A stretch of 64,000 nucleotides of DNA from an uncultured Clostridia bacterium (lineage in GTDB: Bacteria > Bacillota > Clostridia > Christensenellales > Aristaeellaceae), in the NCBI GenBank assembly GCA_934632155.1, contig CAKTXZ010000014.1, forward strand, positions 1-64,000, given 5' to 3'. Position numbers and translations under genes: made by a program. This document shows positions 49,525 to 58,261 of this stretch, piece by piece. The notes beneath the pieces are model-generated. The model ran no database searches. It saw nothing but the letters and a program-made list of their open reading frames with translations, and was not told the DNA's origin. Position 1 is the first letter of the stretch. Every line of letters begins with the position of its first letter.

Positions 49525-51102
49525 ATGAAGCGCATTCTGGTATTTGCCCTGACTCTGGCCATGCTCCTGGCGTCTATGACGCCCATGGCCTCGGCTGACG
49601 TAACGCTGCCCATTTCGGAGACGCCCATCACGCTCTCCTGCTGGGTGCTGGACGTAAACAACGAAGGAAAGTTTGCTGATTCCAAGCTGCTGGACTGGGT
49701 GTTTGATAAAACCAACATCCGGTTGGATGTGACCGTCTTCTCCATGTCTCAGCAGGAGGCGCTGAACCTGCGTCTGGCAACGCTGGAGGATCTGCCGGAT
49801 CTGGCGCTGCGTCTGGATATGAACAGCGACCTGTTGGCCGACGCCTGCGAGGGCGGCTATATCGTGGAGCTTACGGACGAGCTGCTGCAGGAGTATGCGC
49901 CCTACTGGGCAAAGTTCCTGCAGGAGAATCCTCAGGCCGATACCCTGCACCGCGGCTATCGCGTTGGCCTGCCGAATGTGGATTATGTGGAATACGTGGG
50001 CAATCTGCGCGATCTGCTGCTGATGAACAAGGTGTGGCTGGAGGAGTTGAATCTTGAGGTGCCTACCACCGTCAAGGAATTCACCGCCGTGCTGCAGGCC
50101 TTTAAGGATAACGCCGGCAAGGGCTCCATTCCCGCCGAAGCGATTCCCTTCTACTATCAGTGGGATCACCGTATCTCCGGCATGTTCGATGTGCTGGGCT
50201 TCTGGGGCATCACCGTTACGCAGACCAATTGGCTGGCGGTCGATCATGGCAAAGTTGTTTTTCAGGGCGTAAACCCTGCCATCAAGGAGCCGATCAAATA
50301 TCTGGCCGAGCTGTATGCCAAGGGGCTGACCCCTGCCGAATCCTTTACGGACGACCGCAATATGTCCATCGCCCGCACCTCCTCCGAAACGCCTTATCTG
50401 GGCTTCTTCACGGCGTTTAACAATCGCAAGAAGGATGTGTACATTCCCGTGGCTCCCATGGATACGGAAACCGGCGTGAAGCCTGTGATCCGCAAGCAGG
50501 AGTTTACTTCCAGCGGCCGCGACGATTTTATGATCTTCTCCGGCAACAAATATCTGAAGGAAACGCTGGCGCTGGCTGATTGGCTGGCAAGCGATCCTGA
50601 AGCCGTGGCAAACTTCCAGCTCGGCATGCAGGGCTATTCCTGGGATTATGATGAAAACGGAAAAATTACGCCCTTCACCGAGGAGGCAAAGCTGGCTGTA
50701 AAGGAAAAGGTCGGCGAGGAAGAATGGAATCTGAACACGGGCTTTGGCAACTTCATCTGCGGCATCCGCGCCGAGGATTTCTACGCCGTTTACAACGACG
50801 TATCCTATAACGATCCCAACTCCCGCGCATGGGCTTATGAGCATGTATACAAGGACTATGTGCCGCAGGGCGAAACAAACTGGCGCAAGGCTTCAACGGG
50901 CGATACGGATCTGGATCAGCGCCGCGGCGATCTGCAGGTGGATATCGATAATCTGCGCTCCACAACGCTGGCCCGCTGGATCACCGGTCAGGGCGATATC
51001 GACGCCGAATGGGACGCCTATGTGAAGCAAATGAACGATCTGGGGCTGCAGGAATACTTGGCGCTGTGGCAGCAGGCGTATGATACGCTGGGATTGAACT
51101 GA
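49525..51102 (+). CDS. Extracellular solute-binding protein (YtcQ/LipO type)
   Basis: The 525-residue binding protein has a signal peptide (MKRILVFALTLAMLLASMTPMASA) cut at AxA, again without a lipobox cysteine. The body matches long LplB-associated binders (TPITLSCWVLDVNNEGKF ... LATLEDLPDLALRLDMNSD ... LLLMNKVWLEELNLEVPTTVKEF). It is the same length as the acid-sugar operon protein at 12325 but not a close copy. AAGGAGG precedes the ATG. A strong hairpin follows at 51115. Confidence 0.9.
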   Translation: MKRILVFALTLAMLLASMTPMASADVTLPISETPITLSCWVLDVNNEGKFADSKLLDWVFDKTNIRLDVTVFSMSQQEALNLRLATLEDLPDLALRLDMNSDLLADACEGGYIVELTDELLQEYAPYWAKFLQENPQADTLHRGYRVGLPNVDYVEYVGNLRDLLLMNKVWLEELNLEVPTTVKEFTAVLQAFKDNAGKGSIPAEAIPFYYQWDHRISGMFDVLGFWGITVTQTNWLAVDHGKVVFQGVNPAIKEPIKYLAELYAKGLTPAESFTDDRNMSIARTSSETPYLGFFTAFNNRKKDVYIPVAPMDTETGVKPVIRKQEFTSSGRDDFMIFSGNKYLKETLALADWLASDPEAVANFQLGMQGYSWDYDENGKITPFTEEAKLAVKEKVGEEEWNLNTGFGNFICGIRAEDFYAVYNDVSYNDPNSRAWAYEHVYKDYVPQGETNWRKASTGDTDLDQRRGDLQVDIDNLRSTTLARWITGQGDIDAEWDAYVKQMNDLGLQEYLALWQQAYDTLGLN

Positions 51103-51114
51103 CACATGCATTTT

Positions 51115-51150
51115 CATTCCCCCGGCGGCAGAGAGGCTGCCGGGGGAATG
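51115..51150 (+). promoter_or_regulatory. Intercistronic hairpin after the solute-binding protein gene
   Basis: CATTCCCCCGGC pairs with GCCGGGGGAATG (12 bp), extending by GGC/GCT with one G-U pair. No T-run follows, so it looks like a stabiliser or partial attenuator rather than a full terminator. Confidence 0.7.
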
Positions 51151-51176
51151 CTTGCTTTACCAAGGAGGTTAATGAA

Positions 51177-52124
51177 GTGAGCGCCAAGGCAAACGTGAAT
51201 CGCGCCGTAAATCACCGCAGGCTTGCTAGGAGAATTGCGCGAAACTGGGAGCTGTATCTGTACCTGCTGCCGGTCATGCTGGTGCTTTTTCTGTTTAGCT
51301 ATATGCCCATGTATGGGGTTCAGATCGCGTTTAAGGATTTCAAAAGCTTCAAGGGCATTTGGGGAAGCAGCTGGGTTGGCCTGAAGCATTTTCGGCGCTT
51401 TATCGGGCTGAACATGTTTCCCAAGCTGATGAAAAACACCGTTGCCATCAGCGTATATTCCCTGCTGGCGGGCTTTCCGCTGCCGATTCTGTTGGCGCTC
51501 GGGCTGAACGCCTGTGCTGCGCCGCGCTTCAAAAAGCTGGTGCAGACCGTCACCTACGCCCCGCACTTTATTTCCACGGTCATAGTCGTCGGCATGATTA
51601 ATCTGTTTTTCTCCCCCTCCACCGGCGTATTCACGATTGTGCTGCAAAAGCTGGGGCTGCTGGAGGGCAATCTGAACGTGCTGCTCAGCGAAGGCTCCTT
51701 CCGGCATTTGTACGTATGGAGCGGCGTGTGGTCCAACGTGGGTTGGAACAGCATCGTATATCTCAGCGCCCTTTCCGGCGTGGACCCGGCGCTGCATGAG
51801 GCGGCAATCATGGACGGCGCCAACAAGCTGCAGCGCTGCCGGCACATTGATCTGCCCTGTATCGTGCCCACCATCATCATGCTGCTGATTCTGCGCATGG
51901 GCAACATGATGGACGTAGGCTTCCAGAAAGCCTATCTGATGCAGAACAGCATGAACCTCAATGCCAGCGAGGTGCTGAGCACCTATGTGTACAAGCAGGG
52001 CATGCAGAAGGTGCAATACAGCTATTCCACCGCAATTGATCTGTTTAATTCCGCCATCAACTTTATTCTGTTGATTTCTGTGAACGCCATTTCCAAAAGG
52101 GTAAGCGAAACATCATTATGGTGA
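51177..52124 (+). CDS. LplB-type sugar ABC transporter permease
   Basis: The 315-residue permease has six transmembrane segments and LplB hallmarks: LLPVMLVLFLFSYMPMYGVQIAFKDF at the start, EAA loop LHEAAIMDGANKLQRCRHIDLPCI, and ISKRVSETSLW at the end. Translation starts at GTG 51177 behind AAGGAGG. It forms a pair with the permease 12 bp downstream. Confidence 0.92.
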   Translation: MSAKANVNRAVNHRRLARRIARNWELYLYLLPVMLVLFLFSYMPMYGVQIAFKDFKSFKGIWGSSWVGLKHFRRFIGLNMFPKLMKNTVAISVYSLLAGFPLPILLALGLNACAAPRFKKLVQTVTYAPHFISTVIVVGMINLFFSPSTGVFTIVLQKLGLLEGNLNVLLSEGSFRHLYVWSGVWSNVGWNSIVYLSALSGVDPALHEAAIMDGANKLQRCRHIDLPCIVPTIIMLLILRMGNMMDVGFQKAYLMQNSMNLNASEVLSTYVYKQGMQKVQYSYSTAIDLFNSAINFILLISVNAISKRVSETSLW

Positions 52125-52135
52125 GGTGAAAGCAG

Positions 52136-53044
52136 ATGAATATCGAAAGCAGAACAATTCACCGCATCAAGTCTGACTTGGCATTTGACGTGGCCGTGTA
52201 TATTGTGCTGGCGCTGCTGCTGCTGATCGTGGCCTATCCGCTGTGGTTTGTTATCATCGCCTCGGTCAGCGATCCGGCGGCGGTATCCTTCGGCAGGGTC
52301 ATTCTGTGGCCGCAGGGCTTCTCGACGGAGGGCTACCGGCAGGTAATCACCTATCCTTCCATCTGGCGCAGCTATCTGAACACGATCGTGTATACGCTGT
52401 GCGACGTGACGCTGACCACCGTCATTACCGTGATGGCGGGCTATGCGCTTTCCCGCAGGGATCTGGTGGGGAAAAAGCTGATTGTTATCTATATGACCGT
52501 TACCATGTTCTTTTCCGGCGGCCTGATTCCCACTTATCTAACGGTAAAAAGTCTGGGGCTGGTCGATAAGTGGCCCATCGTGTTCATTCTCGGCTGCGTA
52601 AGCGTGCGGAATATCGTAATCGTTCGTACGTTCATTCAAAGCAATATTCCCGAATCGCTGATTGAGGCCGCTTTTCTGGACGGCTGCAGCCATACCGTTT
52701 TCCTCACGCGCATTGTTGTGCCGCTTTCGCTGCCGGTGATTTCCGTTATTGCGCTTTTCACCGCCGTGGGGCAATGGAACAGCTGGTTTACCGCTATGAT
52801 TTATCTGCGCGACGACAGCATGATGCCCCTGCAGATGGTGCTGCGCAATCTGCTTATCAGCCAGACGGGCATGATGCAGGACGTTCTTGAAACCTCCTCG
52901 GGCGACGATGTGGCGCAGACGCAATTGGCGCTGTCGATGAAGTATGCGCTGATTATCGTATCAACGCTGCCGATCATGTGCGTTTATCCCTTTCTGCAGC
53001 GCTTCTTTGTAAAAGGCATGACGATGGGCTCTATAAAAGGGTGA
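52136..53044 (+). CDS. YtcP-type sugar ABC transporter permease
   Basis: The 302-residue partner permease has six membrane spans, MFFSGGLIPTYL in the middle, EAA loop LIEAAFLDGCSHTVFLTRIVVPLSLP and YPFLQRFFVKGMTMGSIKG at the C-terminus. GAGGTGA precedes the ATG. As in the first LplB-type locus, no ATPase is encoded beside it. Confidence 0.92.
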   Translation: MNIESRTIHRIKSDLAFDVAVYIVLALLLLIVAYPLWFVIIASVSDPAAVSFGRVILWPQGFSTEGYRQVITYPSIWRSYLNTIVYTLCDVTLTTVITVMAGYALSRRDLVGKKLIVIYMTVTMFFSGGLIPTYLTVKSLGLVDKWPIVFILGCVSVRNIVIVRTFIQSNIPESLIEAAFLDGCSHTVFLTRIVVPLSLPVISVIALFTAVGQWNSWFTAMIYLRDDSMMPLQMVLRNLLISQTGMMQDVLETSSGDDVAQTQLALSMKYALIIVSTLPIMCVYPFLQRFFVKGMTMGSIKG

Positions 53045-53071
53045 GCCTTTTTCGCCGGAAAGGAATATAAA

Positions 53072-54319
53072 ATGGCAGGAAAGATTGAACCGTTGGCCAA
53101 CGACTATATCACCGTCTATGAATCCGATACGGAAAAGCAGGAATACGTATACACGCCCGGTATTTGTGTGCTTCCCGGCGGGCGTATCATCGCCACGCTG
53201 GATCACAAATATCCCGACATTCCTCAGCAGGAAAAGGGAATGGTGTTTTTGTCCGACGACGGAACGCATTTCCGTTTTTCCGCCTATTTCCCCTTTGTGC
53301 ACGCAAGGCCGTTCATAGCGGGCGATAAGCTGTATATCATCGGCGTGGCGCAGCAAATTGGCATCGTTCGGTCGGACGACTGGGGGGAAACCTGGAGCGA
53401 GCCCGCTTTCATCACGCCGCCGGAGGGCGAGGGCTGCGGCTGGCATTCCACCGCGGCCAACGTGTGGTATACGGAGGATCGGGTGTATCTGGCGATGGAG
53501 CATCGCGTGGCGCCCGACTGCGTTTCATGGCCGGTCGCGGCGATGGCCCCGGTGCTGCTGCGGGCAAATATCCACGACGATCTGCTTAAACGGGAAAGCT
53601 GGACGTTTGCCAGCGAGGTGTTTTTCCGCGACGCGGTGGATCAGAAAAAGCTGGATGATTTCGGCGTTCCCTTTTTTGAGGTGCCGCGCGGCGGCGTGAT
53701 TGATACTTCGCCAATCAAAAAGCGTACCTGCGCCCCCATTGGCTGGCTGGAAACCAATGTGACACGGGTCATGGATGAAAAGCATTATTGGTTCGACCCT
53801 CAGGGGCGCACCTACCACCTGCTTGCGCGCGCGCACACCGGCGGAACGGGCTACGCATGCCTTGCCAAGGTGGTAGAGCAGGAGGACGGCAGCATGCAAA
53901 CCTGCTTTGAGCATGTTCCGTCCGGGCGTCGTCAGGTGTTTTTGCCCATGCCGGGCGGCCAAATGCGGTTTCATATTCTTTATGATCCGCAAACCCGGCT
54001 CTACTGGCTGCTGAGCACACAGGCAACAGACAGCATGACGCGCTCCGAGCTGCTGCCTGACGACCGCTATAATCTGCCCAATAACGAACGGCGGCGGCTG
54101 ACGCTGCATTTTTCGCGCAATTTGGTGGACTGGTGCTTTGCCGGGCTGGTTGCCGTTGGTGAAATGGAAAAGGCCTCTCGTCATTACGCCAGCATGGCGA
54201 TTGACGGCGAGGATCTGCTGGTTCTCAGCCGATCTGGCGATTGGCGCGCGCGCAGCGCGCATGATGGCAATCTGATTACGCTGCATCGCGTGAAGAATTT
54301 CCGAACGCTTGTTTATTGA
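53072..54319 (+). CDS. Sialidase-fold (BNR repeat) protein, arginine motif absent
   Basis: The 415-residue six-bladed propeller has an Asp-box (RSDDWGETWSEP, about 104) and YTPGICVLPGGRIIATLDH at the place where sialidases have RIP. The arginine of the FRIP motif is missing, so it is unlikely to be a true N-acetylneuraminidase. It has no signal peptide and acts inside the cell on an imported glycan. GH33-like members of unusual specificity exist, for example on ulosonic acids of pectin, so a pectin- or mucin-derived acid sugar is conceivable. It is followed at 15 bp by a second such gene. Confidence 0.8.
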   Translation: MAGKIEPLANDYITVYESDTEKQEYVYTPGICVLPGGRIIATLDHKYPDIPQQEKGMVFLSDDGTHFRFSAYFPFVHARPFIAGDKLYIIGVAQQIGIVRSDDWGETWSEPAFITPPEGEGCGWHSTAANVWYTEDRVYLAMEHRVAPDCVSWPVAAMAPVLLRANIHDDLLKRESWTFASEVFFRDAVDQKKLDDFGVPFFEVPRGGVIDTSPIKKRTCAPIGWLETNVTRVMDEKHYWFDPQGRTYHLLARAHTGGTGYACLAKVVEQEDGSMQTCFEHVPSGRRQVFLPMPGGQMRFHILYDPQTRLYWLLSTQATDSMTRSELLPDDRYNLPNNERRRLTLHFSRNLVDWCFAGLVAVGEMEKASRHYASMAIDGEDLLVLSRSGDWRARSAHDGNLITLHRVKNFRTLVY

Positions 54320-54334
54320 TCGGGGGAAAAACAA

Positions 54335-55732
54335 ATGAAGGGAATCACCGCATGGAATTATACGCCCTATGCACGACTGAACGCCAGCGATGCGGAGAAA
54401 AGCTTTTTCATTTGTCAGATTCAGCCGGCGGCTAACGGCTTCTCCATGGCGTTCCGGGACGCGCAAACAGGCGCGCATACGCTCCTGTATCGTCTTCGCG
54501 GGCAGGACGCATGGAGCGAGAAAGCGCTTGCGGGGCAAACCGGATCAGCCAAGGGGCTGGAGAACGGCGCGGATTATGAGATTGCCGTCCGCCGCGATGC
54601 AGACGGCGCCACAACGCATGTGCGTCTGGTTCGGCCGGGCGCTTGCCCGGGCCGCGTCGTCAACTACCTGCATCCGGAAGATGATACCTACGCGTTCTCG
54701 GGCAGGTATCTGTGCAGCCCGGCCATTCTGGCTCTGCCCGGCGGCAAGCTGCTGGCCTCCATGGATGTTTACGGGCCCAAGCAGGCGCAAAACCTCACGC
54801 TGATTTTTGAATCAACGGACGGGGGAGAAACGTGGCAGTATGTGACGGAGCTGTATCCCTGCTTCTGGGGGAAAATGTTTTTTCATCAGGGCAAGGTTTA
54901 TATGCTGGCAATGGCCTGCGAATATGGCGATTTGCTGATTGGCGTATCCGAGGATGAGGGGCATACATGGTCCGCGCCGGTGCGGCTGTTCAATGGCAGC
55001 AATGCGCAGGAAATCGGCCTCCATAAAGCGCCCGTGCCGGTGATTTTGCACGATCACAGGCTTTACACGGCGATTGATTACGGCGCATGGAAATACGGCG
55101 GGCATGATAACTGCATTTTGTCCGTTGATGCGGACGCCGACCTGCTGAACCCCGCCAACTGGCACTTGACGGCGCCGCTGGCGTTTGATCACGGCTGGGA
55201 CGGCTTGCCGCAGGGAACCTTGAAGGGGTGCTTGGAGGGGAATGCGGTCGTCGCTCCGGATGGCGGCGTTGTAAACATCCTGCGTCTGCAGCAGAACGCC
55301 GCAAGCCCCAACGGCGGGCAAGCCGTAATGCTGCGTTTGCGCAGTGCAGACGCGCCGCTGCAATTTGAACGCGTAATCGATTTTCCGCTGGGGGCAAGCT
55401 CGAAGTTTGTTATATTGCAGGAAAACCGGCGCTATGTTGCGGTTGGGAATGAATTTTTCGACGAAAGCCGGCCCGGCGCCCGCAGCGTGCTTTCCGTCGC
55501 CGTGTCTCGGAATCTTACGGACTGGACGGTTGTCTGCCGTGCCGTTGATATGCGTGAAGCGGACAGCGCGCTGGTCGCGTTCCAGTATCCTGATGCGCAG
55601 ATGGTCGGAAACGATTTGCTGATTCTTTCTCGCACGGCGATTAATGGCGCTGATTCTTATCATAACAGCAACATGATTACCTTTCATGCAATCAAGGATT
55701 TTCGCGCCTTATTGGAAGGCGCATGCAAATAA
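54335..55732 (+). CDS. Sialidase-fold protein with extra N-terminal domain
   Basis: The 465-residue protein has an N-terminal beta-sandwich of about 100 residues (a fibronectin- or carbohydrate-binding-like module), then a BNR propeller with two Asp-boxes (STDGGETWQY, about 169, and SEDEGHTWSAP, about 210). The usual RIP is again changed (LCSPAILALPGGKLLASMD, about 127). It lacks a signal peptide. With the preceding gene it probably makes two hydrolytic steps on one imported glycan. It is the last gene of the IclR-linked operon. Confidence 0.8.
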   Translation: MKGITAWNYTPYARLNASDAEKSFFICQIQPAANGFSMAFRDAQTGAHTLLYRLRGQDAWSEKALAGQTGSAKGLENGADYEIAVRRDADGATTHVRLVRPGACPGRVVNYLHPEDDTYAFSGRYLCSPAILALPGGKLLASMDVYGPKQAQNLTLIFESTDGGETWQYVTELYPCFWGKMFFHQGKVYMLAMACEYGDLLIGVSEDEGHTWSAPVRLFNGSNAQEIGLHKAPVPVILHDHRLYTAIDYGAWKYGGHDNCILSVDADADLLNPANWHLTAPLAFDHGWDGLPQGTLKGCLEGNAVVAPDGGVVNILRLQQNAASPNGGQAVMLRLRSADAPLQFERVIDFPLGASSKFVILQENRRYVAVGNEFFDESRPGARSVLSVAVSRNLTDWTVVCRAVDMREADSALVAFQYPDAQMVGNDLLILSRTAINGADSYHNSNMITFHAIKDFRALLEGACK

Positions 55733-56135
55733 AAAAACGCGAATACCGGCAATGCGAAGCGCCGGAAAAAGCATATTCAGGCCGCGTTTGCCGGAGAATT
55801 ACGGCAAGCGTCTGCGTTTTCCTCAGGCCGGATGAGCCGAAAAAGCGCGGCGCGCATGCGCCGCACCTGTTTGTCAAAAAAGTCTTGTTAAAGCTTCGGG
55901 GAGGAATGAAGGGGTTGCGGCTCCTTCATTTTTTATCCGCAGAACCGGCTTTGCCGGTTCGAGGAGCGGTAGGAACGATCGCTTCCGCGATCATTTTCCG
56001 ACCGTAAGCCGTAGGCTTACAGAAAAATGATTGTTCAAATGCAAGACCGCTTTAGCGGACTTGTATTTACAGACTGTCGAAAAAGCAGTCTGGTGCGTTG
56101 CGCGGCGCGGCGCATTTTAGGCGAAGGCAGCGCAA
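55733..56135. other. Palindrome-dense intergenic stretch
   Basis: No gene is supported here. At least five short hairpins are stacked within about 150 bp (55940-56090), for example GAACCGGCtttGCCGGTTC, GATCGCttccGCGATC, GTAAGCcgtaGGCTTAC and CAGACTG...CAGTCTG. See the separate finding. Confidence 0.7.
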
Positions 56136-56166
56136 AAAATTGCTCCGGCGCGCAAGCCGCCGGAGC
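56136..56166 (-). terminator. Terminator after the minus-strand pseudogene
   Basis: On the minus strand GCTCCGGC pairs with GCCGGAGC (loop 9 nt), followed by aatttttt. It sits just past the stop of the broken gene. Confidence 0.65.
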
Positions 56167-56179
56167 GAAACGGGCATGA

Positions 56180-56660
56180 TTATTTTCCGAGAAGCGCCGA
56201 AGCCTTGATTTCCTTTGCGGCCTCGTTCTGGTCGAACGCGCCGTTGTCGGCCACGATTAGGCGCAGCTCATACGGCGCGCCGTTCTCGAGCGTCTCCTCC
56301 GCCTGACCGTTTTTATCCGTGATCGACCGTATTTCGGACGCAATCGGCTCCCGCCTTCCATCCGCGCCGTAGGCGCGGCGCTTCCCTTCAGCGGCGTTGC
56401 CGGCGAGGTTGTTCATGCGGAGGGCCACGGTCGTATTGGGGGCATTGCGCATGGAAACGATGTTCAGCCGGCTGGCCGCGCTGCCAACTGGCGGAATCGC
56501 CGTCAGGGTTGGCAAGGCGCGCGCCGAACCAGCTGCACATAATCGTGCTGACCGTGCCGTTGCCGTCGTTGTAGACGATGGCGGAATTTTCGACCGCCGC
56601 CTGATAGCCCTCGGGAAGATCGTCAAGCACGGGCAGGCTCGCGACTGCCTCGCCGGTCTT
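56180..56660 (-). pseudogene. Frameshifted gene of unknown function
   Basis: Two overlapping minus-strand frames join near 56480 into one protein-like sequence: GEAVASLPVLDDLPEGYQAA and NSAIVYNDGNGTVSTIMCSWF in the first, then IVSMRNAPNTTVALRMNNLAGN and ENGAPYELRLIVADNGAFDQ in the second. The second part looks like a beta-rich surface or tail-type domain. I do not recognise the family. A terminator follows its stop, which supports a former real gene. The 5' end is unclear. Confidence 0.5.
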
Positions 56661-56770
56661 CATATCCGGCGCGGCGCAGCATCGGCGTCCGGGCGTATAT
56701 GTACTCCGGCCGTCTCCGGCCGTCTCAGGCAAAAAAACGCTTACGAGGGCGAAATTCATAAAAAAAACGG

Positions 56771-56905
56771 CGTGCTTCAATCCTCCAAGCGGAAGGGGGC
56801 GGCGGGATTCAATCCGTTCGCCGCATTGCCGAAAAGAACGGCGGCGCGAGCGCCTTCGCCCTGCAAAACAGCGTCCTTACGGCCAAGATTACGCTGCGCG
56901 GCTGA
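56771..56905 (+). pseudogene. C-terminal relic of a GHKL sensor histidine kinase
   Basis: The plus strand reads EGGGGIQSVRRIAEKNGGAS and then FALQNSVLTAKITLRG-stop. This matches the closing G2 box of GHKL kinases of the AgrC/VirS kind (GxGLxNVRRIAEKYGG ... F.v.v.L). Nothing of the rest of the kinase is visible upstream. Confidence 0.55.
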
Positions 56906-57108
56906 AGCGCCGTGAAGAAAAAACTGCCGAGAGCCTTGCCCGGCTGCGCGGCTCGCTTATGCGACCGTCCGGGGAATTCCGTCCGGCAGGCGTAAGCCGC
57001 AAAGGCGCGCGGCGGGGCTTCGGCGGGCTTCAAAAATGGCAAACCCGGAAATGCGGCGCGCAATTCCGCGCATATTGGGGGCCAATGCAAGATTTTTTTG
57101 AAAAACGC

Positions 57109-57137
57109 TTGACAAACCCCGAAAGTTCTTCTATAAT
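57109..57137 (+). promoter_or_regulatory. Promoter of the tRNA-Gln/tRNA-Glu operon
   Basis: TTGACA (57109-57114) and TATAAT (57132-57137) with 17-bp spacing, 41 bp upstream of tRNA-Gln. Confidence 0.9.
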
Positions 57138-57177
57138 GATTTTCGCGGTTAAAAGGTGCTTTTCTCCGCGCATTGAT

Positions 57178-57251
57178 TGGGGAATGGTGTAACGGCAGCA
57201 CCTACGACTCTGACTCGTATTGTCAAGGTTCAAATCCTTGTTCCCCAGCCA
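57178..57251 (+). tRNA. tRNA-Gln (anticodon CTG)
   Basis: The acceptor arm TGGGGAA pairs with TTCCCCA. The anticodon arm TACGA-CTCTGAC-TCGTA gives CTG, the T-arm reads AAGG-TTCAAAT-CCTT, and CCA is encoded. The U1 start is usual for tRNA-Gln. It is co-transcribed with tRNA-Glu five bases downstream. Confidence 0.95.
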
Positions 57252-57256
57252 TTTTT

Positions 57257-57332
57257 GCCTCCATTGTCTAGAGGCCTAGGACGCCGCCCTCTCAAGGCGG
57301 AAACATGGGTTCGAATCCCATTGGGGGTGCCA
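57257..57332 (+). tRNA. tRNA-Glu (anticodon CTC)
   Basis: The acceptor arm GCCTCCA pairs with TGGGGGT (two G-U pairs). The anticodon arm CCGCC-CTCTCAA-GGCGG gives CTC, the T-arm is ATGGG-TTCGAAT-CCCAT, and CCA is encoded. Both tRNAs carry C34 anticodons, so they are the minor isoacceptors reading CAG and GAG. Confidence 0.95.
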
Positions 57333-57358
57333 TGAAAACCGACATTAGTTGGTGCAAG

Positions 57359-57392
57359 CAAGCTTATCTGAGAAGATAGGCTTGTTTGTTTT
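57359..57392 (+). terminator. Terminator of the tRNA operon
   Basis: CAAGCTTATCT-gaga-AGATAGGCTTG (one G-U pair) is followed by tttgtttt, 27 bp after tRNA-Glu. Confidence 0.85.
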
Positions 57393-57570
57393 CATGCAAA
57401 AATGTGCCTCCATATCCCTTTTTGCCCTTTAGATTGGCAGGAATACACGAGAAGGCTCACAAATAGATTTTTGCTTCGCGCACATGATAGATGCACTATT
57501 GCAAAGACGTCTGATTTCAGCTTTTGACGCCTAATTTCTGTGGAATGGTGCAACCTTCAGTCTCAGACAT

Positions 57571-57591
57571 AAAAACCCCGCCGAAGCGGGG
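57571..57591 (-). terminator. Terminator of the unknown gene at 57602
   Basis: On the minus strand CCCCGC-ttc-GGCGGGG (one unpaired G) is followed by TTTTT, 10 bp past the stop codon. Confidence 0.85.
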
Positions 57592-57601
57592 AATCTACGC
57601 C

Positions 57602-58237
57602 TTATTCTGCAATAAAGCCCTTCGCATTCAGTGCTGCCATGAGCGCCTCGTTTGCCGGGCCGAATACCGTGCCGGTCTTGCTGACCGTGTAGTCGCCGAT
57701 GACGTAGGCGAAGCTGGGCGCGTTCTGGTATATGGCAGGCGCGTCTACGAAAGCCTTGACGGCCTCTGCCAGCGCCTTGCGGCGCTCGCCGGTTACGTTG
57801 AAGGCCGCCTCCATTGCCTCCGGCTCGTGGGCCGTGATGGTCAATTCCTGCCCATTCAGCTCGGCAGTGATCTCCACGCCCTGCGCGGTTGCTTTGGCGA
57901 TCTCTGCCACAGGCTGGCACTCGGCCTCCGCTTGTTCTAATGCTGCCTGAAGCCCGGTTGTGATTTTCTCAGGCATGGGTGCTTCTTCCGATTTTGCTTT
58001 CCGCGTTTTGCGCGTCCGTGCTTCCGGCCAGGTCTTTGGCAGGATGCCTTCCTCAAACATAATCTTGAAGGTGATGGCTCCAGTAACCGGTACGCTGAAT
58101 TCGAAGTCCTGATAGGGCAGCTTCTTGATCTCGTCGGGGATTTCGATGTTCTTGAAGCGCTTGACCTTCTTGCCGTTCTCGATGAAGCAAACCGGCACCG
58201 CGTCCCGAAGTTTCGCTGTGAGCTTTCTGCATTCCAT
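57602..58237 (-). CDS. Unknown 211-residue protein
   Basis: The family is not recognised. The N-terminal part (about 1-75) is basic and beta-rich (CFIENGKKVKRFKNIEIPDEI ... FKIMFEEGILPKTWPE). A charged linker (RKTRKAKSEE) leads to a mixed alpha/beta C-terminal part ending FGPANEALMAALNAKGFIAE. It has no signal peptide or membrane segment. GGGAGG eight bases before the ATG and a terminator after the stop show it is a real, self-contained gene. It lies between the tRNA pair and an IS200 element whose left arm borders its ribosome site, so it could be cargo of a mobile element or a host gene cut off from its promoter. Confidence 0.75.
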   Translation of the reverse strand: MECRKLTAKLRDAVPVCFIENGKKVKRFKNIEIPDEIKKLPYQDFEFSVPVTGAITFKIMFEEGILPKTWPEARTRKTRKAKSEEAPMPEKITTGLQAALEQAEAECQPVAEIAKATAQGVEITAELNGQELTITAHEPEAMEAAFNVTGERRKALAEAVKAFVDAPAIYQNAPSFAYVIGDYTVSKTGTVFGPANEALMAALNAKGFIAE

Positions 58238-58261
58238 GATGAATACCTCCCATACAGGAAA

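Noticed and set aside
55905..56100. Possible CRISPR array
   Set aside because: The hairpins differ from one another and there are no regularly spaced direct repeats; no cas genes are in the window.
57329..57601. Attachment-site repeat of the tRNA-Glu 3' end
   Set aside because: No second copy of the tRNA 3' sequence was found downstream in the window, so integration at this tRNA is not supported.
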